Source: VAZQ01 sp035293945 (lineage in GTDB: Bacteria > Pseudomonadota > Alphaproteobacteria > Rhizobiales > Xanthobacteraceae). Taken from it: a DNA stretch of 64,000 nt. The position numbers and the translations under genes were made by a program. The DNA lies in assembly GCA_035293945.1 (NCBI GenBank), contig DATGLV010000005.1:28487-92486 (forward strand), read 5' to 3'. This document shows positions 52,833 through 59,482 of this stretch, piece by piece (the stretch's first letter is position 1; each line of letters starts with the position of its first letter). The notes beneath the pieces were generated by a model, which saw only the letters and a program-made list of their open reading frames with translations, had not been told where the DNA came from and did not search any database.

Positions 52833-54602
52833 ATGGTTGTGCGATTGAAGGAAGTCGATGCAGTGATGGTCGGCATGGGCTGGACCGGTGCCATCCTCGC
52901 GCGCGAGCTCACCAAGGCCGGCCTCTCGGTGGTCGGGCTGGAGCGCGGACAGGACCGCACTCCGGGCGAGAACTTCACCTTGCCCAGCATTCGCGACGAG
53001 TTTCGCTATGCGCAACGTCTCGAGCTGATGCAGGACAATTCGACCGATACGATCACGTTCCGCAATGCGGCGGCGGAAACCGCGCTGCCGATCCGCCGCT
53101 TCGGCGCATTCCTACCCGGCGAGGGCGTCGGCGGGTCGGGGCTGCATTGGGGGGCGCTGCACTGGCGCTTCCAGCCCGCGGATTTTCGTCTGCGCAGCTA
53201 TCTTGCCGAGCGCTATGGAGCGAACGCAATTCCCGACGATATGACGATCCAGGACTGGCCGATCAGCTACGACGAGCTCGAGCCGTACTATAATCGCTTC
53301 GATAAGCTCTGCGGTGTATCGGGAAAGGCCGGGAATCTGAAGGGCACCATCGTGGCAGGCGGCAATCCGTTCGAAGGGCCGCGCAGCGACGAATATCCGA
53401 ACAAGCCGATCAAGACGTCGTTGCCCGGCCAGATGTTCGCCGACGCCGCCAAGAGCCTTGGCTATCACCCGTTCCCGGCGCCGGTTGCGATTGCGAGCGA
53501 GAGCTATCGCAACGTCGAGGGGGTGCAGCTCGGTGCCTGCGAGTATTGCGGCTACTGCAACCGCATGGCCTGCGAGGCCAACGCCAAGGCTTCCGCCAAC
53601 ACCACCATCCTGCCGGTGCTGCGCCCCGAGCCCAAATTCGAGCTGCGCACACGCGCCTATGTCACCAAGCTCGCCTACGACAAGGCGAGCCGCAAAGTCA
53701 CCGGGGTTACCTACACCGACCTGCGCACCGGCGAGGAATACGAGCAGCCCGCCAATATGGTGGTGCTGTCCTCCTTCGTGTTCGGCAACACCCAGGCGCT
53801 GCTGCTCGCCGGCATCGGCGAGCCTTATGATCGCGCCACCGGCAAGGGGGTCGTCGGCAAGAACTACTGTTATCAATTCGAAGCTGGCGCCGAAGCCTTC
53901 TTCGAGAACGCGGAATGGAACCCATTCATGGGTTCAGCCGGCACGTCTGCGTGCATCGACGATTTCAACAATTCGAGCTTCGATCATTCGGGCCTCGGTT
54001 TCTTCGGCGGCGGTTATATCACGTGCGGTGCGGCCGGGGCGCCGCCGGTTGGCGGGCGCGGGGTTCCGGGCGGAACGCCTGCCTGGGGCTCGGAGTGGAA
54101 GCGCGCGACGGTGAAGTGGTATCACCACTTCACGCGCTTCAACACGCAGGGCTCGGTCTATGCCAATCGCGAGAACTTCATGGACCTCGACCCGACCTAC
54201 AAGGATGCGTTCGGGCGGCCATTGATCCGCATGACCTACAACGGCACCGACAACGATCACAAGATGTCGCGCTATATGCTGTCGAAGGTCGAAGGGATCA
54301 TCAAAGCGATGAATCCCACCCACTACGAGCTGCATCCGCGCCCGAGGAACTTCACCATCGTGCCCTATCAATCGACCCACAATACCGGCGGCACCATGAT
54401 GGGCTCGGATCCGAAATCGAGCGTCGTCAATCGCTATCTCCAGGCCTGGGACGCGCACAATCTGTTTGTCGTGGGGGCCTCCGTGTTCCCGCAGCAGCAC
54501 GGCTACAACCCGACCGGCACCGTCGGCGCGCTCGCCTATTGGTCCGCCAAGGCGATCACCGAGCAATACATCAAGAATCCCGGTCCGCTGGTGCACGCGT
54601 GA
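52833..54602 (+). CDS. GMC-family oxidoreductase, gluconate 2-dehydrogenase flavin subunit-like
   Basis: The 589-residue flavoprotein has an N-terminal FAD motif of GxGxxG type (DAVMVGMGWTGAILARELTK), LERGQDRTPGE, EGVGGSGLHWGALHWRFQPA and a Cys-rich segment ACEYCGYCNRMACEANAKAS. The C-terminal GMC signature contains PYQSTHNTGGTMMGSD and FPQQHGYNPTGTVGALAYWS, which holds the catalytic His/Asn pair. It acts with the Tat subunit, so is probably periplasmic, oxidising gluconate, 2-ketogluconate or a related polyol. GAGG lies upstream of ATG 52833. The electron acceptor is normally a cytochrome c subunit; a candidate is at 55112-55528. Confidence 0.94.
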   Translation: MVVRLKEVDAVMVGMGWTGAILARELTKAGLSVVGLERGQDRTPGENFTLPSIRDEFRYAQRLELMQDNSTDTITFRNAAAETALPIRRFGAFLPGEGVGGSGLHWGALHWRFQPADFRLRSYLAERYGANAIPDDMTIQDWPISYDELEPYYNRFDKLCGVSGKAGNLKGTIVAGGNPFEGPRSDEYPNKPIKTSLPGQMFADAAKSLGYHPFPAPVAIASESYRNVEGVQLGACEYCGYCNRMACEANAKASANTTILPVLRPEPKFELRTRAYVTKLAYDKASRKVTGVTYTDLRTGEEYEQPANMVVLSSFVFGNTQALLLAGIGEPYDRATGKGVVGKNYCYQFEAGAEAFFENAEWNPFMGSAGTSACIDDFNNSSFDHSGLGFFGGGYITCGAAGAPPVGGRGVPGGTPAWGSEWKRATVKWYHHFTRFNTQGSVYANRENFMDLDPTYKDAFGRPLIRMTYNGTDNDHKMSRYMLSKVEGIIKAMNPTHYELHPRPRNFTIVPYQSTHNTGGTMMGSDPKSSVVNRYLQAWDAHNLFVVGASVFPQQHGYNPTGTVGALAYWSAKAITEQYIKNPGPLVHA

Positions 54603-54613
54603 CGTAGGAATTT

Positions 54614-54646
54614 CGTAGGGGCGGCCCTTGGAGGGGCGCCCCTACG
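54614..54646 (+). terminator. Hairpin after the GMC gene
   Basis: CGTAGGGGCG (54614-54623) pairs perfectly with CGCCCCTACG (54637-54646) over a 13 nt loop. It lies 12 bp beyond the GMC stop, a likely terminator. A similar GTAGGGGCG block is a known form of intergenic repeat in these genomes, so it could be that instead. Confidence 0.65.
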
Positions 54647-54706
54647 ATGTTGCGCCGCGCCCCACGGCACCCGGCCCGCCTACTTTCGTCGCGACAAGCG
54701 GGTAGG

Positions 54707-54768
54707 GTGGGCAAAATTGCCTCGCGCTGAAGTTTGATTGGCGCGAGGCGTCGCGCAATTTTGCCCAC
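54707..54768. repeat. Long imperfect palindrome downstream of the GMC gene
   Basis: GTGGGCAAAATTGC (54707-54720) pairs perfectly with GCAATTTTGCCCAC (54755-54768). Inside, GCCTCGCGC and GCGCGAGGC make a nested second stem. The whole is 62 bp. The surrounding gap (54603-55111) has another GC-rich repeat-like patch (54820-54875) and no gene that I can support. Confidence 0.75.
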
Positions 54769-55111
54769 GCGGTCTGGAGGGCCACCTCTCTCTCCTGCGA
54801 CAGCAGGCGCCCCATAGCCCTCGGACGACCGAGACGACACGGCGTATGGGCCCCGGCTTTCGCCGGGGCGACTGTGCCTGGCCTTCCGCCACGCTCCCCA
54901 AGAATCGCGGCTTCGACACGGTCGATTAGTTGCGCTCAGCGTTTGCGGCGACGACGGCATCCTCGCGAGCGCATCCCGGTGCGGCCCGGTCAATGGCACG
55001 GGGAACATCGGCCAGGACCGGACATTTGTTTCGCCGGTTTCAGCGACGACGAAGCTCAGCGAAATTGTCCTCGCTGCATGCTCCAAGCCCCTTCTTGGTC
55101 AGGGGCTCCTG

Positions 55112-55528
55112 TCAACGACCGCTGATGACGATCTGGTCTAAGACGGCGAAGTCCGGTGGCAGCTTCTCTTTGCCAGGTGGATTACCGTTGAACTGAAGAA
55201 CGAAAGCCACGATGTCCACGTAGCTCTGATCATCAAGACTGCCGGGCGCATCGTCTGGCATGGCAGTGCGAATATACTTGAAGCGATCGCCAACGGTCTG
55301 CCCCAGCCAGTCCATCTTGAATCCTTCGCCGGTCAGGTCGGGAGCATCCGGATCGGTGGCGAGAAGATCGACTCCATGACACTTCGCGCATCGCTCACGA
55401 TAGATGCGCTCACCATTCTTCGCCTGCGCTTCCGTGAATACCCCGCTCGAGCTGGGACGCTCGATGGCGCGCGCCATCGAAAGACCGCCAATGGCGATCA
55501 AAAAAACAACCGTGCTGAATCGCTTCAT
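55112..55528 (-). CDS. Mono-haem c-type cytochrome
   Basis: This 138-residue secreted cytochrome has a signal peptide (MKRFSTVVFLIAIGGLSMAR), a haem site in RIYRERCAKCHGVDLLATDP and a probable Met ligand in YIRTAMPDDAPGSLDDQSYV. The C-terminal helix (DIVAFVLQFNGNPPGKEKLP) is typical of class I cytochromes. It is encoded convergently with the GMC pair about 500 bp away. It may carry electrons from that dehydrogenase to the respiratory chain; this pairing is inferred from location and from the usual third subunit of such enzymes. Confidence 0.9.
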   Translation of the reverse strand: MKRFSTVVFLIAIGGLSMARAIERPSSSGVFTEAQAKNGERIYRERCAKCHGVDLLATDPDAPDLTGEGFKMDWLGQTVGDRFKYIRTAMPDDAPGSLDDQSYVDIVAFVLQFNGNPPGKEKLPPDFAVLDQIVISGR

Positions 55529-55818
55529 TCGAGAGAGCCCCCCACACCGAATCCGAGATTTCCGTATGGAAAATCTCTACCCGTCGCCAAGGATATCGAA
55601 TTGGCGGCAGCCCGTCAGCCACCATGACGGGCCAGGCCAGTCAACAACCAGCCAAGCCCGGAGGGCAGATACGGGTCAAAATGAGAAAGGCTTAGGCTCA
55701 GGCCGAGCAGCTCACGTCCGCAGTAGCCTCAGCAGCGGTCATGGCGTGCTTCCGAAATTCTGTACAGCAAGTAATGGGCGGCGCCGCGCCTGACAAGCCT
55801 CTTGGCATCTCTGCCTAA

Positions 55819-56775
55819 TCAGTGCCGCGGGCTGGCACCGGTGTAGAGATGCCAGTTGAAGCCGAGCTTGATGGTGTGAATGTATTGCACGTAGTTTCCC
55901 AAAGCGATTGTGCTCGCCGGACTGGTAAGCGTGCCGGAGCTGGCGAAGTCATAGTATTGATATTCGAGCTTGGCCGACCAGCTCTGCAAGAAGGCCCATT
56001 CGATGCCGGTCCCTGCGGTCCAGCCGCTGCGAATGCCGCTCCAAGTCCAGGGAGCCCCGGTCGAAGCCGTGAAACTGAAGGAACTATCCGACCAGGCGGC
56101 CCCACCCTTGGCGTAGATAAGCCATGGTCCGGCGGCATAGCCCAACCGCCCGGTTACGTCTGTGATGAAATCGGTGTTCGCCGAAGTGTGGCCGCCAAAC
56201 ACCGAGCCGCTGCTGCCCGCCATCGCGGTGCCGGAAACGTCGGCCTCGACGCCAATCACTAGATGTGACAGTTGGTAATTGCAGCCCCCCTGTCCCCCGC
56301 CCACAAACCCGGTTGTATTCGTCGTATGTGCGGTATTGATGCCGCCTATCGCCCGTGCGCGCTCCAATTGATTCTCTAATTGTGTTGCTTGAGTCTGCGA
56401 CGCAGCAATTTGGGCCTTCAATGCTGCTATCTCAGCCTCTGTTGCTATTATTGCAGGCGTATTCTGCCCAAAGGTATTCGTTGCTATTAATGTTGCTAAT
56501 TGAGTCTGTAGCAATGCCATTTGATTTTGCGAAATCGCTATTTGGCTCTGTGTTTGTGTTATCTGATTCTGCAGTTGTGTGATTGCACCTTCGCTCTGCC
56601 CGAAAACATTCAGAAACCCTGTTGATCCCCACCCGCCCCCAGCGTGGCCGCCAATGTAGCATCCGGTCCAGTTGAAATACGGCGCCGGGGCTGCCGTATG
56701 CGCATTCGCACCGAGCGCCGGGCCGCTTAGGATGAGCAAGCAAAACGGAAGACATGCGGCTCTCGTCGTCATCAC
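55819..56775 (-). CDS. Outer-membrane beta-barrel protein with Gln-rich coiled-coil insertion
   Basis: The 318-residue protein has a signal peptide (about 1-23) and a porin-like barrel of the Omp25/RopB type: PYFNWTGCYIGGHAGGGWGS, GVEADVSGTAMAGSSGSVF, GRLGYAAGPWLIYAKGGAAW, GWTAGTGIEWAFLQSWSAKL and a C-terminal YIHTIKLGFNWHLY. Between the first strand and GFVGGGQGGCNYQ there is an extra stretch of about 78 residues (63-140), with repeats such as QLQNQITQTQSQIAISQNQM and AEIAALKAQIAASQTQATQL. It looks like a coiled coil and is coded by AT-richer DNA (56356-56589). Other family members have only a short loop there. It would point outward or into the periplasm, depending on topology. Confidence 0.88.
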   Translation of the reverse strand: MMTTRAACLPFCLLILSGPALGANAHTAAPAPYFNWTGCYIGGHAGGGWGSTGFLNVFGQSEGAITQLQNQITQTQSQIAISQNQMALLQTQLATLIATNTFGQNTPAIIATEAEIAALKAQIAASQTQATQLENQLERARAIGGINTAHTTNTTGFVGGGQGGCNYQLSHLVIGVEADVSGTAMAGSSGSVFGGHTSANTDFITDVTGRLGYAAGPWLIYAKGGAAWSDSSFSFTASTGAPWTWSGIRSGWTAGTGIEWAFLQSWSAKLEYQYYDFASSGTLTSPASTIALGNYVQYIHTIKLGFNWHLYTGASPRH

Positions 56776-56908
56776 GGCCCCGAAACCTGACGCATTTCAC
56801 CCCGGCAGAATCGATACCATCCGCCCAGGTGGGGCGACAAGAGCGCGTCGCCGAGCTTGCACGAGGTGCCGATGATGGCCGTCCGCGACGCTGTCGCTAT
56901 CTCTGCCG

Positions 56909-57664
56909 CTACGCCACGCTCTCCAAAATCGCAGCTTCGGCGGCGGCGACGGCTTCGGGCGTGCCGACATGCATCCACAGGCCTTCGAGCCGGAGCCCGA
57001 ACAGGCGCCCCGCCTCGCCGGCGCGATCAAACAAGCTGGTGAGCGAGAAGGCGCCGGCCGGCGCACCCGCAAACAAGGACGGCGCAAAAACCGCGGCGCC
57101 CGCATAGACGAACGGCACCACTTGCCGCTCGCCGCGACGCGCAAGGCTGCCGTCTGCCGCCATGGCGAAATCGCCGCGGCCCGCATACCCGATGCTGGTG
57201 GCGGTCGGGGCGAGCAGCAGAAGCGCATCCATACGGGCCGGGTCGAAGGCGGCAGCGAGGCGTCCGAGATTGGGCCGCACGCCGTCGATCCAGATCGTGT
57301 CGGAATTGACGTGGAAGAAGGGCTCCGCGCCGATGAGCGGCAGCGCCTTGACGACGCCGCCGCCGGTGCCGAGAAGCGCGCCTCGCTCGTCGGAGATGAC
57401 GATGCGCGGCCGCTGTCGCGGTAAGAGGTGCTGCTCGATCTGATCAGCGAGATGATGCACGTTGATGATCGCCCGCTCGACTCCGGCGTCGGCCAGGCGA
57501 TCGAGCACATGGTCGATCAGGGCCTTCCCGCCGACCTGCACCAGCGGCTTGGGGACCTGTCCGTTGAACGGGCGCATGCGCGTGCCGAGACCGGCGGCAA
57601 GCACCATCGCGCTCTTTGGGGTCGTGCCGCTTGATGTCGTGCCGCCTGTTCGTGTTGCCTCCAT
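56909..57664 (-). CDS. murU: Nucleotidyltransferase, MurU-like (N-acetylmuramate-1-phosphate uridylyltransferase)
   Basis: This 251-residue enzyme has the nucleotidyltransferase fold: KSAMVLAAGLGTRMRPFNGQ, VPKPLVQVGGKALIDHVLDR, ISDERGALLGTGGGVVKALP and FFHVNSDTIW with the metal-binding Asp. MurU activates MurNAc-1-P to UDP-MurNAc in peptidoglycan recycling and is normally encoded next to the AmgK kinase, as here. Earlier names for such genes were mannose-1-phosphate guanylyltransferase, which remains an alternative. ATG 57664 has an excellent SD (AAAGGGGGG, about 4 nt away). TTG 57688 overlaps the upstream stop by 4 bp but has no such site. Confidence 0.85.
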   Translation of the reverse strand: MEATRTGGTTSSGTTPKSAMVLAAGLGTRMRPFNGQVPKPLVQVGGKALIDHVLDRLADAGVERAIINVHHLADQIEQHLLPRQRPRIVISDERGALLGTGGGVVKALPLIGAEPFFHVNSDTIWIDGVRPNLGRLAAAFDPARMDALLLLAPTATSIGYAGRGDFAMAADGSLARRGERQVVPFVYAGAAVFAPSLFAGAPAGAFSLTSLFDRAGEAGRLFGLRLEGLWMHVGTPEAVAAAEAAILESVA

Positions 57665-57684
57665 GCGCCCCCCTTTAACTCGCC

Positions 57685-59220
57685 TCAACCACCCGATGGC
57701 GGAATGTGCGCGTCATACCAATCGCGGAGCGGCCCCAATACCGGATGCGCCAGTGAGCGCTGCAAATAGCCCCATATGCGTGGCATGTGACGCAGGTATT
57801 GCGGCTTGCCGTCGCGGCGGTCGAGGCGGGCGAAGATCCCCAAGATCTTGCTGGCGCGTTGTGTCGCCAGAGTCACATACATCTTGATGAATTCGCCGAC
57901 GTCGAAGGATGGATCGGCGGCGTGGCGCCCGCGCAGATAGCGGCCGAGCAGGGCGACCTCCGTCTGCTCGCTCACATCAACACGCGCGTCCTGCAGGAGC
58001 GAGGCGACATCGTAGGCGGGCGGCCCCAACAGGGCATCCTGGAAATCCAAGATCCCGAGCCGCGCCAGATCCTTGTTGTCGGGCAGCCACAACAGATTGG
58101 GCGAATGAAAATCGCGCAGAACCCAGGTCGGGGTTGCATCAATCGCCGGATTGAGCGCCTCGCTCCAGAGCTGCGAGAATTCTGCGCGCGCCTCGTCCGA
58201 GATCGTGGTGCCGCAATGCGGCAGATACCAGTCGAGCAGAAGCTCGGCTTCGATCAGCAACGCCTGCAGGTCATAGGGCGGGATCCGATACTCGACCTGC
58301 GGCGCGACCGGCAGCAAATCGGGAAGCGTCTTCTCGTGCAGCGTCAAAAGCGCGTCGACCGCGGTCTCGTAGCGCTCCTCGATCGGAGCCGGTGGATCGC
58401 CGGCGACAACTTGCTCATCGCCGAGGTCCTCGATGACGAGAAGCCCGTTGACCAGGTCGGCATGGAAAATTTCCGGCGCCAGGAGCCCGCGCTCGCGCAG
58501 CCCCTTGGCCATGGCGACGAACGGCACGACGCTTTCGGCCAGATGGGCGAGCGCGCTGTAGGACTTGCCGGCGCGCACCGGCGGGCCGTCCGGCCTGGGC
58601 GGCCAGTTCATCAGGAGCACGCGCCGTTCGCCCAGCACCAAGCGCTCGTAGCTGCGCATCGAAGCATCGCCCGGCATGGGGCGGCGCAGTGCCTCGCTCA
58701 ACCCGGCCTCGGCCAGGAAGCCGCGGATCGTCGCCATGCGCTCGACCCGTGCCGCGAAGCCGCCGCGGCCCGTGATCTGGGCGTTGCGAAACTCGAGCTT
58801 GAGCTTGGCGGCGAGCGTGAGCGAAATATCGAGGCGGTCGGCCGGCAGGCGGCTGCCGGCGCGATCAGGCCATTCGAGCAGCACCACTGCGCCGACAGGC
58901 AGGTCGTCGAAGCCGAGCTCGCGCAGCTCGTCCAGGCCGCTGCTGCGATAGAGGTCGATGTGGACGATCTGAAACTGCGGCAGATCGTATGTCTGCATCA
59001 GGGTGAAGGTCGGGCTCGGCACCTCGATCGATTCGTCGCTCGCGAGATGGCGGATCACCGCGCGCGCAAACGTGGTCTTGCCGGCGCCGAGATCGCCGGA
59101 CAGCGTGACCATGTCGCCCGGCTTGAGCACATTGGCGACATCGACCGCAAGCCGCCGCGTCGCCACCTCGTCGGGGAGCACGACGGTAAAGAAGCTCTCG
59201 GTCGCGGCGGGCGCCATCAT
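57685..59220 (-). CDS. TsaE-AmgK fusion (tRNA t6A ATPase and amino-sugar kinase)
   Basis: The first ~155 residues are TsaE, which acts with TsaB and TsaD in making t6A on tRNA. They show the P-loop VTLSGDLGAGKTTFARAVIR, VPSPTFTLMQTYDLPQFQIV, HIDLYRSSGLDELRELGFDD and VLLEWPDRAGS. The rest (~160-511) is an aminoglycoside-phosphotransferase-type kinase, with VLRDFHSPNLLWLPDNKDLA as the catalytic loop and LGILDFQDALLGPPAYDVAS holding the metal-binding Asp. With MurU this domain is presumably AmgK (MurNAc/GlcNAc kinase). One ORF carries both, an arrangement I recall from Rhizobiales. ATG 59220 is chosen (ATG 59217 is next); a longer start would translate through a palindromic repeat. Confidence 0.9.
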   Translation of the reverse strand: MMAPAATESFFTVVLPDEVATRRLAVDVANVLKPGDMVTLSGDLGAGKTTFARAVIRHLASDESIEVPSPTFTLMQTYDLPQFQIVHIDLYRSSGLDELRELGFDDLPVGAVVLLEWPDRAGSRLPADRLDISLTLAAKLKLEFRNAQITGRGGFAARVERMATIRGFLAEAGLSEALRRPMPGDASMRSYERLVLGERRVLLMNWPPRPDGPPVRAGKSYSALAHLAESVVPFVAMAKGLRERGLLAPEIFHADLVNGLLVIEDLGDEQVVAGDPPAPIEERYETAVDALLTLHEKTLPDLLPVAPQVEYRIPPYDLQALLIEAELLLDWYLPHCGTTISDEARAEFSQLWSEALNPAIDATPTWVLRDFHSPNLLWLPDNKDLARLGILDFQDALLGPPAYDVASLLQDARVDVSEQTEVALLGRYLRGRHAADPSFDVGEFIKMYVTLATQRASKILGIFARLDRRDGKPQYLRHMPRIWGYLQRSLAHPVLGPLRDWYDAHIPPSGG

Positions 59221-59225
59221 GATGC

Positions 59226-59284
59226 CTGCAGCCCCCATCCCTTCCTTCCCCGCCGGCTGGGGAGGGTTGGGGTGAGGGTGACGC
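59226..59284. repeat. GC-rich palindrome upstream of tsaE-amgK (family E-like, copy 2)
   Basis: On the plus strand the block runs GCAGCCCCCATCCCTTCCTT, CCCCGCCGGCTGGGGAGGGT and TGGGGTGAGGGTGACGCCC, so C-rich and G-rich arms face each other about a short centre (CCGGC). It resembles the palindrome inside folC in composition and arm layout. In a longer reading of tsaE it would code for PHPNPPQPAG, a peptide I recognise as typical of spurious translation through such repeats. Confidence 0.6.
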
Positions 59285-59328
59285 CCACCAGGAAGTATTT
59301 CGGTCGGAGAAACTCGCTCCACTCGTCG

Positions 59329-59439
59329 CCCGCGGGCATAGCCCGTCCAAGACGGGCGTAAGACGCCCTGATGACCCGCGGGTCCATCTTTCTCGAAAAA
59401 ATAAGATGGATTGCAGGGTCAAGCCCGGCAATGACGCCG
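59329..59439 (-). repeat. Dispersed intergenic repeat, family A, copy 2
   Basis: Reverse complement matches the plus-strand block at 25545-25660: GGCGTCATTGCCGGGCTTGA, GCAATCCATCTTA, AAAGATGGACCCGCGGGTCA, GCCCGTCTTGGACGGGCTAT. It fills most of the gap between divL and the tsaE fusion. The two copies differ by short indels and substitutions. Confidence 0.82.
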
Positions 59440-59482
59440 AGTTGGATCGCCCCGACCGGAATCCGCTCTGGCGTGGTGCCGC

